Shown piece after piece: positions 1-7,193 of a DNA stretch of 12,516 nucleotides. The notes under the pieces were generated by a model. The model searched no databases, was not told where the DNA came from, and was given only the letters and a program-made list of their open reading frames with translations. The DNA lies in contig JAOZJV010000039.1 of the NCBI GenBank assembly GCA_029935695.1, forward strand, positions 1 through 12,516. The letters run 5' to 3'. Each line of letters starts with the position of its first letter. Position 1 is the first letter of the stretch. The translations under genes were made by a program, and so were the position numbers. Source of the stretch: Candidatus Krumholzibacteriia bacterium. Lineage in GTDB: Bacteria > Krumholzibacteriota > Krumholzibacteriia > LZORAL124-64-63.

Positions 1-160
1 CAGAAAAATCGCCTTGGCCAAACAGATAATCCAAAGCCTCCTGGCCGCCCCGGCAAACATGGGTTTCGTTGTCCAGACGGGCTTCACGGAAAGCATCCAA
101 AGTCAGATCAATATCTGCTTCATTGTCTTCCACTAATAGAATGATGGCTGGTGTTTTCAT
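1..160 (-). CDS. Single-domain response regulator, Rcp1-like (partial, 3' end outside window)
   Basis: The reverse strand from the ATG at 160 reads MKTPAIILLVEDNEADIDLT and continues in frame off the left edge (about 53 residues visible). The hydrophobic first strand followed by the acidic VEDN pocket is the start of a CheY-like receiver. The wording ILLVEDNEAD, with a later GGQEALDYLFG, is typical of the Rcp1 type of regulator that pairs with phytochrome-like kinases. The phosphoacceptor Asp lies outside the window. The kinase gene ends 4 bases upstream, and an AGGAG site overlapping its stop codon serves this start, so the two are very probably one operon and a cognate pair. An output domain beyond the edge cannot be excluded, but Rcp1-type proteins usually have none. 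Confidence 0.88.
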   Translation of the reverse strand, partial: MKTPAIILLVEDNEADIDLTLDAFREARLDNETHVCRGGQEALDYLFGQGDFS

Positions 161-164
161 GGTC

Positions 165-2363
165 CTACTCCTGTTCAATCGATACTAAAACCACCTGGAA
201 GGAGCTGCCCTTGCCAACAGTGGATTCCAACTCCACGGATCCACCCAGCATGGCTGATGCTTTTTTCACGATAGCCAGGCCAATACCTGTGCCGGGCTTT
301 TCGGCATCACTGTGCAAGCGCTGGAAAATATTAAAGACTTTTTCCTGAAATTCAGGGGCAATTCCAATCCCGTTGTCATTCACCGATACGATAACTTTGT
401 TGGTCTCCACTCTGAAGAGAATATCAATAATGGGCGCCACCTCGGGCTGGTGGTAGGACAGGGCGTTGTCAATCAAATTGGTGAAAATCTGAACCAGGAG
501 GGTCATGTTGCCTCTGATGATTGGCAGATTATCGGGGATGTTTAAACTGGCACCAAGTTCTTTGATCCGGCTGCCAAAGGTCCTCTCCATGGCCACAAAC
601 ACCTGGGCCAGATCCACTGACTGAAATTCAACAGCTTGACGCCCCAGTCGAGAGTATTTCAGAAGATCTTCAATGAGGCGGTTCATGTTCTGGCCGGCAA
701 TCATGATATGGTCGAAATACCGTTGGCTCTCTTCGTTGAGACTGCTGCGGTGGCGCCGGGAAATAATTTCTGAAAATCCGGAGATGGCCCGTAGGGGCGC
801 TTTCAAATCATGGGATACGGAATAGGCAAAATCTTCAAGATCCTTGTTGGCGACCATCAATTCTGCCGTGCGGGTTTCCACCATGTCTTCAAGTTGCAGA
901 TGATACGTGTGAAGTTCCTGCTCGGCCAGGATACGCTCTGTTACATCCTGCACTGTTCCCGTTGAGTAAAGAGGATTCCCATTCTCGTCATATTCGGTGA
1001 TGCATTTTTCATGCACATATTTGATGGTTCCATCATCCAGAAGCAATCGATGGGTTATTTCGTAGGGCTTTTTATCCTGGAGGGAATTGGTGTAGGCACT
1101 GTTGACGGCCTCCCGGTCCTCCGGGTGGATGTTATTCAGGAATGCTTCATAAGTGGCTTCAAATTCCTGGGGCTCAAGATCGAATATTCGGTATATTTCA
1201 TCTGACCACAGAAGCTCGTTGGTGGCGATGTTTAATTCCCAGTGCCCCATCTGGGCAATTATCTGGGCTTCTTTGAGCTTGTTCTCACTTTTCCGCAAGC
1301 TCGCTTCTGCTTCATTCCGGTGGGTGATATCCAATATCATGGCCAAAAAACTGGGGTTCCGGCCTGGTATCAATTGAAGGAAGACATCCACAGGATAGGT
1401 GGAGCCATCCTTGCGTCTGTGCTCAGTGGAAAACTGCACGATGCCCTGCTTTCCTTCATGAAGGGAAGCCAGCAGGCCATGAAACTTTTCAGGTGTCATC
1501 TGGGGTATGATGTCCAGAGGGGTGAGGCTGCGCATTTCTTCCATGGAGTAACCAAGGTTATCCCGACCGGTATGAGTGACCTCCAAAAAACAAAAATTAT
1601 CAGCATCAAAAATATAAATTTCATTCAGGGAGCTTTCCATGACCTGGGTGAGTTTCAGGCTTCGGTCTTCACTGCCCTGGACTTTCAAATAATCATGGGC
1701 TTTCTGCAGTTCAAAACCGCGGATCAGGAATCCAAGCAGAACAAGTAATCCCAGGGCTGCCAATCCCAAAACACACTGGATATAAAAAATCTGTTTTCTG
1801 CCTTTGGCCATGGCCTCAAGCAGAACAATTTCAAGATCATGGGTCTGCAAAAGCAATGCATTAAAGGTGATCTCAAACTGCTGGTGGACCTCTGAATTCA
1901 CTTGGCCTGCATCAATGGCTGAAAGTCGTGCCAGGGCAACTTCCTGGAACTCTTCTGTCATTCCCCTGATTATCAGGAGTTCAGAGTTAAGCATGGAGTC
2001 AATGGGGGGAGTGATTGCATCATTACTGTGTTCTGCACCTTCAAGCATGGATTGGACGCACTGGTCAACCTGTGCAAATTGTTCCTTCATCCTTGCTGTT
2101 TTATCCTTACTCTGACCCGCGACAATTTCGTCCAGGAACAAGTGAATTTTAACAACCTCGTACTCCAGGTTTGTATTGGTTTTGATCATGAGAGTGAAGC
2201 GGTCAGAAGTACGGTTTCCAATGAGCAGAGAGGTTGCCATGATGGCCACAATGATCACACCGATGGCGGTGACCCACAGAATAGTACTGCGACCATTGGG
2301 GGCAGGATGTTGGTTGTCAGGTGAATTATCCATTAACACCATCCAGAACAGTGAACCGGTCAT
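165..2363 (-). CDS. Membrane PAS-PAS sensor histidine kinase, phytochrome-kinase type
   Basis: A 732-residue inner-membrane sensor kinase. Transmembrane segments at about 29-49 and 193-214 flank a mostly helical extracytoplasmic region (50-190). Two PAS domains follow, about 235-355 and 365-480; the second has the GHWELN and IHPEDR wording of the PAS_3 type. A short coiled linker leads to the H-box SVSHDLKAPLRAISGF (phospho-His 518), an N-box with DN at 632-633, the G1 motif DNGIGI at 663-668 and the G2 motif GTGIGLAI at 691-698, so all catalytic boxes are intact. The H-box and ATPase wording are those of Cph1-like kinases, but no GAF/PHY chromophore module is present. Downstream is its probable partner regulator. 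The start is uncertain: neither the ATG at 2363 nor the in-frame ATG at 2330 has a strong ribosome site. The ligand is unknown. Confidence 0.93.
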   Translation of the reverse strand: MTGSLFWMVLMDNSPDNQHPAPNGRSTILWVTAIGVIIVAIMATSLLIGNRTSDRFTLMIKTNTNLEYEVVKIHLFLDEIVAGQSKDKTARMKEQFAQVDQCVQSMLEGAEHSNDAITPPIDSMLNSELLIIRGMTEEFQEVALARLSAIDAGQVNSEVHQQFEITFNALLLQTHDLEIVLLEAMAKGRKQIFYIQCVLGLAALGLLVLLGFLIRGFELQKAHDYLKVQGSEDRSLKLTQVMESSLNEIYIFDADNFCFLEVTHTGRDNLGYSMEEMRSLTPLDIIPQMTPEKFHGLLASLHEGKQGIVQFSTEHRRKDGSTYPVDVFLQLIPGRNPSFLAMILDITHRNEAEASLRKSENKLKEAQIIAQMGHWELNIATNELLWSDEIYRIFDLEPQEFEATYEAFLNNIHPEDREAVNSAYTNSLQDKKPYEITHRLLLDDGTIKYVHEKCITEYDENGNPLYSTGTVQDVTERILAEQELHTYHLQLEDMVETRTAELMVANKDLEDFAYSVSHDLKAPLRAISGFSEIISRRHRSSLNEESQRYFDHIMIAGQNMNRLIEDLLKYSRLGRQAVEFQSVDLAQVFVAMERTFGSRIKELGASLNIPDNLPIIRGNMTLLVQIFTNLIDNALSYHQPEVAPIIDILFRVETNKVIVSVNDNGIGIAPEFQEKVFNIFQRLHSDAEKPGTGIGLAIVKKASAMLGGSVELESTVGKGSSFQVVLVSIEQE

Positions 2364-2422
2364 CTGATCTCAGAAAGGGGTGCCTGGGTTCAACACCACC
2401 AAATTCCCATCACAACAGTCCC

Positions 2423-2451
2423 ATCATACTCTTATTGCTGGTTTTTGGGAA
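2423..2451 (-). promoter_or_regulatory. Tentative sigma-70-like promoter of the histidine kinase operon
   Basis: On the reverse strand, TTCCCA (2451-2446; 4 of 6 consensus bases) and TATGAT (2428-2423; 5 of 6) are separated by exactly 17 bases. Transcription would start near 2416, about 50 bases before the first possible kinase ATG. This was found by eye only; such matches arise by chance, and the lineage's sigma factor preferences are unknown. Confidence 0.3.
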
Positions 2452-2471
2452 GAGATGGGTTAATGAATTGT

Positions 2472-2504
2472 GGACAGCCCTGTCCTGTATTACCAATCCG
2501 TAAT
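2472..2504. promoter_or_regulatory. Two adjacent inverted repeats, possible operator
   Basis: GGACAG-CC-CTGTCC (2472-2485) is a perfect 6-2-6 inverted repeat. Three bases later, ATTAC-CAATCC-GTAAT (2489-2504) is a perfect 5-6-5 inverted repeat. They lie just upstream of the tentative kinase promoter and about 180 bases upstream of the divergent small gene. Their size and spacing suit sites for dimeric regulators. No T-tract follows either, so they are not terminators. The function is inferred from symmetry and position only. Confidence 0.3.
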
Positions 2505-2559
2505 CTTCCCGCCATCTTCCTGCAACCATCAATCCCTTACCTTCTCTCACATGAGGTAA

Positions 2560-2580
2560 AGCCGGACGCGCCCTCCGGCT
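2560..2580. repeat. GC-rich hairpin in the intergenic region before the small membrane protein
   Basis: AGCCGGA and TCCGGCT form a perfect 7-base stem around a 7-base loop, about 100 bases upstream of the ATG at 2684. TACC/GGTA pairing just upstream (about 2538-2559) could add a second stem. No T-run follows. It may be a leader structure or a protein-binding site. I did not recognise a known riboswitch class. Elsewhere in 2364-2683 I see only the kinase promoter candidate, the inverted repeats and the ribosome site. Confidence 0.35.
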
Positions 2581-2683
2581 CACTTCTACGGGAGATGGGA
2601 TCACTCGTTATGACCTTGTTTCATAATTCGGCTTCAGATCCGAGTGGCCCATCTTCCGTAAACGAAAGATAAGGAGGGAAAAA

Positions 2684-3118
2684 ATGTCTTTCACAACAGT
2701 TTTATTGCTTGCCGTTGGTTTCTTGCTGGGTGTTGTCCTTGTTCATCTCTTTTCGAGTTTGCATGTAAGGCGTTTGCGCACCATACCAAAACCACCGACG
2801 ATAGATTCTGAAACATTCAACACGTTAAATGCTGAAGTACGGGCCGGATTCAGATTGCAGAAGGCTTGTTATAACAATGATCCCAAGGCCGCAAGCGAGG
2901 CATTGACCTTGTGGGCCTGGGCCAGCGGAGAACCCGCTGTGGTCAATGGTCTGGATGATAAAATGGATGTCCTTCGGCAGCCTGAACTCCAAAGGGCCAT
3001 CACAGATCTGTGGTTTCATCTGGATTCACAAGACAGCCACCATTGGTTTGGTGATGCATTGTGGAATGCTTTTCTGGATACCAATCCGGATTTTGAGAGT
3101 CTGGAGTCCAGCGGATAG
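2684..3118 (+). CDS. Small membrane-anchored protein, resembles the isolated C-terminal domain of BatD (tentative)
   Basis: A 144-residue protein. A strong ribosome site, AAGGAGGG at 2671-2678, fixes the start. One hydrophobic helix (about 3-24) is followed by a basic HVRRLR, predicting an N-out anchor with a cytoplasmic soluble domain (40-140). That part contains LQKACYNNDPKAASEALTLW (58-77), a Leu/helix-rich middle and WFGDALWNAFLD (121-132). The pattern of AC, three or so residues, a D, then an Ala-rich helix ending in W and a late W-x-G-x-x-LW resembles, from memory, the small domain at the C-terminus of many BatD (aerotolerance) proteins. Here it stands alone: no BatA, BatB or MoxR-type gene is near. 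It is flanked by two-component genes on both sides with no shared operon. The coding call is good; the family call is tentative. Confidence 0.72.
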   Translation: MSFTTVLLLAVGFLLGVVLVHLFSSLHVRRLRTIPKPPTIDSETFNTLNAEVRAGFRLQKACYNNDPKAASEALTLWAWASGEPAVVNGLDDKMDVLRQPELQRAITDLWFHLDSQDSHHWFGDALWNAFLDTNPDFESLESSG

Positions 3119-3222
3119 CCAGAAGTTCGATGTGGTTAGGGTTTGGGGCCCGTCTCCCCGCTACACAGCACGCGCCCTGCCAGTGTGGCTGTGGTCCCAT
3201 CCCTTAACCCAATACATGTCAC

Positions 3223-3253
3223 GGGTCAGGCATTCCCATTCTTTGCCTGGCCC
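3223..3253. repeat. Imperfect hairpin with flanking CATGTCA direct repeats, upstream of the regulator gene
   Basis: GGGTCAGGCA (3223-3232) pairs with TGCCTGGCCC (3244-3253) over 10 positions with one G-T pair, around an 11-base loop. CATGTCA occurs at 3215-3221 and again at 3253-3259, bracketing it. No T-run follows, so it is a poor terminator for the gene ending at 3118. Its place 60-90 bases before the regulator start fits a leader structure or autoregulatory site. Nothing else clear is seen in 3119-3312. Confidence 0.35.
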
Positions 3254-3312
3254 ATGTCATGTGTTAGGCTCTCGTAAACACACACAACACTGACACCAGC
3301 AATGGAGCCGGG

Positions 3313-3987
3313 ATGCACGTTCTGATCATAGAAGACGACAAGGAAGCCGCCAGCTACGTCCGCAAGGGTCTGCGCGAAAGTGGCCACACCGTGACGGTGG
3401 CCAACAATGGCGATGATGGTTTGATGATGGCTCGCAGCGGGAACTTTGACGCTCTTGTGGTGGACCGCATGCTGCCGGATATGGATGGTCTGGAAATCAT
3501 TCAAACCATCCGCAAAGAAGGCATTAATACTCCTGCTCTCGTTCTCAGCGCCCTTTCCGAAGTGGGGCACAGAGTGGAGGGCCTCAAAGCCGGGGGCGAT
3601 GATTATCTCACCAAGCCCTTCGCCTTTTCTGAACTTCTGGCCCGACTGGAAGCACTGCTGCGCCGGGCCAACCCTGATGTTGCCATCACCGAATACACCA
3701 TCGGGGATTTGAATTTGAATCTGCTGACCCGTGAAGTGCGCCGTGGTGATACGGACATTGATTTGCAGCCGCGTGAGTTTTCACTTCTTTCCTACCTCAT
3801 GCAAAACGCCGGACAAGTGGTCACCCGCACCATGCTTCTGGAAAATGTCTGGGAGTACAATTTTGATCCGCAAACCAATGTGGTGGATGTTCACATCAGC
3901 CGCCTGCGGGGAAAAATTGACAAGGGTTTTGACGAAACCATGCTCGAAACCGTTCGTGGTGCCGGGTATCGGATGGTCAAACCATGA
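3313..3987 (+). CDS. OmpR/PhoB-family response regulator
   Basis: A 224-residue DNA-binding regulator. The receiver domain (1-115) has the acidic pair D8-D9, phosphoacceptor D51 in VVDRMLPDMDG, S79 in place of the usual switch Thr/Ser, and K101 in YLTKPFAFSEL. The winged-helix output domain (about 125-224) has the FSLLSYLMQNAGQVVTR opening, the NVVDVHISRLRGKI recognition-helix region and the ending TVRGAGYRM. The length is normal and no key residue is missing. The wording is closest to the CusR/CopR/QseB branch, but neither metal nor signal can be assigned. The GGAG at 3304-3307, five bases before the ATG, supports this start. Its stop overlaps the start of the kinase gene, so the two are translationally coupled and almost certainly cognate. 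Confidence 0.95.
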   Translation: MHVLIIEDDKEAASYVRKGLRESGHTVTVANNGDDGLMMARSGNFDALVVDRMLPDMDGLEIIQTIRKEGINTPALVLSALSEVGHRVEGLKAGGDDYLTKPFAFSELLARLEALLRRANPDVAITEYTIGDLNLNLLTREVRRGDTDIDLQPREFSLLSYLMQNAGQVVTRTMLLENVWEYNFDPQTNVVDVHISRLRGKIDKGFDETMLETVRGAGYRMVKP

Positions 3988-5348
3988 AAAACCTCCACCG
4001 CAGCCGCATTTTCCGGTATGCAGTGGCTTATACAGGTTTATTTTTTATCTCCACCCTGCTGGTTTTGACTTTTCTCTATGCGGTGACTTTCCAAATTTCT
4101 GACAACAAGATTGAAGCGCGGGTGAGCCACGAGGCCCAGTGGCTGGGAGAAATCCTGGCCGACTGCAGTGAATTTGAAAAGGTCAGTCGGTTGAATTTCC
4201 ACATTGCTGATCATCCGGGCAATCTGGGAGTTTACCTGCTGCTCGATGGCGACGGAAAGCGCCTGGCAGGTAATCTTGATCTCATTCCGGATGTTGAGCT
4301 GGTAAGCGGAAAATTTATTTCATTTTTTCATCAGGACGATCCGGACACCACTGCCTTGCTGCATGTGCGCGCCACCCTGGTGGATTTGGACAGTGGCTGC
4401 ACGCTCCTGGTGGGAAACAATTACCAGGCCATCGATCAAATCAAAAAGGAGATCAGACCCGCAGCGGCCTGGGCTCTTGGCATCAGTTTTGCCCTTGGGG
4501 TGATGGTGGCGGTTTTTCTGGCCCGTCGCCTGGCTCGCCGTCTTGAAATCATCAACCGCACCAGCCGCACCATTTTCGAAGGCAATCTGGAACGCCGCAT
4601 GATCCGCACCGGCAGTGGCGATGAATTCGATCATTTGAGCACCAATCTGAACCGCATGCTGGACCGGATTTTTAATCTGATGGCCAGTGTGCGCGGGGTG
4701 ACTGACAACATTGCCCACGATCTGCGCAGCCCCCTGTCTCGCATGCGCAGCCGCATGGAGGTTGCTTTGCTGGCCAACCGACCTTGCGAAGAGTACCGGG
4801 AAGTTCTGGCCGACACCATCGAAGACACCGACCGTCTGCTGAAGACATTCAACTCCCTGCTGACCATTGCCAGGGTAGAGTCGGGCGCTGCCCGGGCCGA
4901 TTTCACCCTTGTTGATTTGAAACAGGTGGTGACCGACACGGTGGAACTTTACGAACCGGTGGTTGAAGAAAACGACCAAACGTTGCAGATGTCCTGCAGC
5001 GGCCATCTGGAAATGAATGGCAATGCGGATCTGCTGGTGCAGGCCTTGGCAAATCTATTGGACAATGCCATCAAATATGCCCCCCGGGGAGCAGCCATTG
5101 AAGTCTTGGCTGAGGCCGCTGACGGCGTCATCATCATGTTGAGTGTTGCGGATAATGGGCCAGGTATTCCTGAGCATTTTCGAGAGAAAGCACTGCAGCG
5201 ATTCACTCGTTTGGATGCCAGCCGCACCCGACCGGGCCAGGGTCTGGGTCTCAGCCTGGTGCAGGTGGTGGCGCAGATGCATGGTGGCACTGTCCATTTG
5301 GAAGATGCCAATCCTGGTTTGCGTGTGATTATGAAAATCCACAATTAA
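3984..5348 (+). CDS. HAMP-domain sensor histidine kinase, partner of the preceding regulator
   Basis: A 454-residue membrane kinase. Transmembrane helices at about 13-37 and 160-180 enclose a periplasmic sensor of about 120 residues (38-158) that I do not recognise; it has two Cys (61 and 139). A HAMP segment (180-235) leads to the H-box NIAHDLRSPLSRMRSRMEVA (phospho-His 245), the N-box NLLDNAIKYAP (Asn 361), G1 DNGPGIP (390-396) and G2 GQGLGLSL (418-425). This is the classic EnvZ/CusS/QseC layout. The ATGA overlap with the regulator (ATG at 3984, regulator stop TGA at 3985) shows a single transcript. No convincing terminator follows: a 4-base CTGG/CCAG stem at 5351-5363 with a T-rich tail is weak, so read-through into the lipoprotein gene is possible. 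Confidence 0.95.
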   Translation: MKNLHRSRIFRYAVAYTGLFFISTLLVLTFLYAVTFQISDNKIEARVSHEAQWLGEILADCSEFEKVSRLNFHIADHPGNLGVYLLLDGDGKRLAGNLDLIPDVELVSGKFISFFHQDDPDTTALLHVRATLVDLDSGCTLLVGNNYQAIDQIKKEIRPAAAWALGISFALGVMVAVFLARRLARRLEIINRTSRTIFEGNLERRMIRTGSGDEFDHLSTNLNRMLDRIFNLMASVRGVTDNIAHDLRSPLSRMRSRMEVALLANRPCEEYREVLADTIEDTDRLLKTFNSLLTIARVESGAARADFTLVDLKQVVTDTVELYEPVVEENDQTLQMSCSGHLEMNGNADLLVQALANLLDNAIKYAPRGAAIEVLAEAADGVIIMLSVADNGPGIPEHFREKALQRFTRLDASRTRPGQGLGLSLVQVVAQMHGGTVHLEDANPGLRVIMKIHN

Positions 5349-5415
5349 TACTGGCGGCCCCAGGTTGTCGTTATTTTATTATCAGCAGTAATCATTCATC
5401 TCAGACGGGACTGAT

Positions 5416-5444
5416 GCAGGCTTTTGTCTGCGCACCGGATCCGG
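5416..5444. promoter_or_regulatory. Hairpin plus 10-base palindrome upstream of the cytolysin-like gene
   Basis: GCAGGC-TTTT-GTCTGC (5416-5431) forms a 6-base stem with one G-T pair and a TTTT loop. Four bases on, CCGGATCCGG (5435-5444) is a perfect palindrome. They lie 73-101 bases before the lipoprotein ATG, in the 168-base gap after the kinase gene. No T-run follows the hairpin. A regulator site or leader structure is possible. I found no promoter with good -35 and -10 boxes in this gap. Confidence 0.3.
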
Positions 5445-5516
5445 CAATGGATGGCCGATCTTATGGATTAAACACCAACCCATCTGTGCATTTTCTTGCT
5501 CAGAAAGGTGTCATCC

Positions 5517-7112
5517 ATGCATCGCCACCATCTGTTTCTTCCTGTGCTTTTGCTTCTGGCCGTAACCTTCATTGCCTGTTCGAATTCTGAAGATCCCACC
5601 GAACCCGACAGATACTCCAACGATGAACTTGCCCAGATTCTGGACGAAGCCGGCATGGTTGTGCCTCTGGGTGAAGAGCATGATACCGTCATCGAAACGA
5701 CCCAGGAAGAAGATGACGGTTTCCGCTACACCTACGAAACCCATGACGCCATCGACAACCTTGAGAGTGTGATGTATCTGGGGCTGAATGATGACATCAT
5801 CTGGCCGGGGAATATCGTGCGCGGTGACCAGGCTCATCAATTTGTTTACGAACCCATTGCCGCACTCCGTGGTCCCTTGACTCTCTCCATCAGCATGGAA
5901 AGTTCATCCATCGGAGGCGATCTTCACGAAGATGTTGCCGAGCCCAATCTGCACAACATCAGACAGGGAATTTCCAACATCGTCTCGCGGGTCTTCGTGG
6001 AAAATACCCACGTGCCGGCCCAGGTTGATTACACCTATCAGCAGGTGCACAGCCAGTCGCAAATGAGTCTCTTTGTGGGCATGGATATTTCCTGCGGTGT
6101 GGCCGAATTGGAAAGTGCCTTCAACTGGGATCAGTACTCAGAGACCAACAAAATCATGGTCAAGTATCAGCAGGTTTATTACAGCATCGACATGGATACG
6201 CCCACCAGTCCGCGGGCCCTTTTTGCCAGTGATGCCAACATTGATGATCTGGCCACGGCCATGCCCGCTGGTTCGCGGCCACTGTATGTCAGCAGCGTGA
6301 AGTATGGCATGCTGGCCATCATGTGCATTGAAACTTCTTTTTCCGAGGAACAAATGGGGTTGGCTTTGGATGCGGCCTACAGCGGGGCTGTTGATGTGGA
6401 GCTGGAATTTGGTTACACCGCCCATGAGGTCCTGGACACGTCGAGCATCCGCGTCATTGTGTACGGTGGATCGACCCAGGGCATTCAGGAGTTTGATGGA
6501 TACGAATCGTTCATGAACATCATCGCCGCCAGTACCGAATTCACTGAAACCTCACCGGGAGTTCCCCTGCTCTACAAGTTCCGGCATGTGGCGGATAATA
6601 CCCTGGCTCTCATCACGCTGACTTCCCAGTACACCATCTGCCGGCCCATGCGTATTGCCCAGCAGGTGCGGGTCTCTTCCATTCGTTTTGTGTGTGAGTG
6701 GAGTCATGATGATGATCCGTTCTATGATGCTGATGTGGATATGGACAGGCTCAGCATCACCGCCAATGCTTTCAATTGCATTGATGATAACGACCCCGGT
6801 ACACAGATCAATCCGGTGAATGAATCGATTTTTTACTGGAGCACAGGCAGTTATGTTGAAATGCACGCCGGATCCATTTTCGAGGCAGTCGGTGCCATCA
6901 CTTTGACCTTCGACACTGAAAATGCTGATTGGGATTGTGCCCGGTTGGAACTTGCCGCCGCCGGGCGCGACTATGACTGGGCCAGCGGAAACGAGTGGGC
7001 CCACGGATCTCTGGTCATGCTGGGCAACCAGATGTTCGGGCAACATTCGATCACCATGTATGGCGCTGATTTCCGCATGAGGGCCGAGGTGCTGGTTGAG
7101 CCCCTGAACTGA
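5517..7112 (+). CDS. Lipoprotein of the thiol-activated (cholesterol-dependent) cytolysin-like fold
   Basis: A 531-residue predicted lipoprotein. The ATG at 5517 with AAAGG at 5504-5508 is preferred over an upstream TTG. A hydrophobic signal (6-20) ends in FIA-Cys21, followed by an acidic stretch. From about 87 on it follows perfringolysin-type cytolysins: MYLGLNDDIIWPGNIVRGDQ like the family's xLYPGALL region, DYTYQQVHSQSQM (171-183) like the first membrane-hairpin lead-in, VKYQQVYYSIDMDTPTSP (215-232) like YKQIFYTV...PNNP, YVSSVKYGM (257-265) like VSNVAYGR, IVYGG (314-318) like VVLGG, and NIIAASTEFTETSPGVPLLY like the pre-domain-4 strand. The last 140 residues could be a domain-4-like sandwich, but the ECTGLAWEWWR undecapeptide and the Thr-Leu cholesterol pair are absent. 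It could form pores or have lost that role. The family call rests on memory, not a search. Confidence 0.8.
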   Translation: MHRHHLFLPVLLLLAVTFIACSNSEDPTEPDRYSNDELAQILDEAGMVVPLGEEHDTVIETTQEEDDGFRYTYETHDAIDNLESVMYLGLNDDIIWPGNIVRGDQAHQFVYEPIAALRGPLTLSISMESSSIGGDLHEDVAEPNLHNIRQGISNIVSRVFVENTHVPAQVDYTYQQVHSQSQMSLFVGMDISCGVAELESAFNWDQYSETNKIMVKYQQVYYSIDMDTPTSPRALFASDANIDDLATAMPAGSRPLYVSSVKYGMLAIMCIETSFSEEQMGLALDAAYSGAVDVELEFGYTAHEVLDTSSIRVIVYGGSTQGIQEFDGYESFMNIIAASTEFTETSPGVPLLYKFRHVADNTLALITLTSQYTICRPMRIAQQVRVSSIRFVCEWSHDDDPFYDADVDMDRLSITANAFNCIDDNDPGTQINPVNESIFYWSTGSYVEMHAGSIFEAVGAITLTFDTENADWDCARLELAAAGRDYDWASGNEWAHGSLVMLGNQMFGQHSITMYGADFRMRAEVLVEPLN

Positions 7113-7193
7113 CCCGCGGGATCACATCTCGCGCGGTCGGTTGATCAATGTTACCTTGGGTGCCGAACTCAACTTTTTGCGAGGAAATTCGGC

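Noticed and set aside
2537..2620. Possible riboswitch (two stems around GGTAAAGCCGGA) before the small membrane protein
   Set aside because: I could not match it to the conserved core of any riboswitch class I know, including cyclic-di-GMP, SAM, fluoride and glycine types, so only the hairpin is listed.
4320..5006. A 228-residue minus-strand open frame inside the histidine kinase gene
   Set aside because: It lies wholly opposite the HAMP and H-box coding region, is His/Gln/Ala-rich as expected for an antisense shadow, and has no family resemblance.
5351..5375. A terminator after the HAMP kinase gene (CTGG/CCAG stem with T-rich tail)
   Set aside because: The stem is only 4 bases and the tail is interrupted, too weak to call.
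5496..5516. An upstream TTG start for the cytolysin-like lipoprotein
   Set aside because: The ATG at 5517 follows an AAAGG site at proper spacing and gives a standard-length lipoprotein signal.
7113..7140. CCGCG/CGCGG hairpin after the lipoprotein gene
   Set aside because: A 5-base stem with a 13-base loop and no T-run; it does not qualify as an intrinsic terminator.
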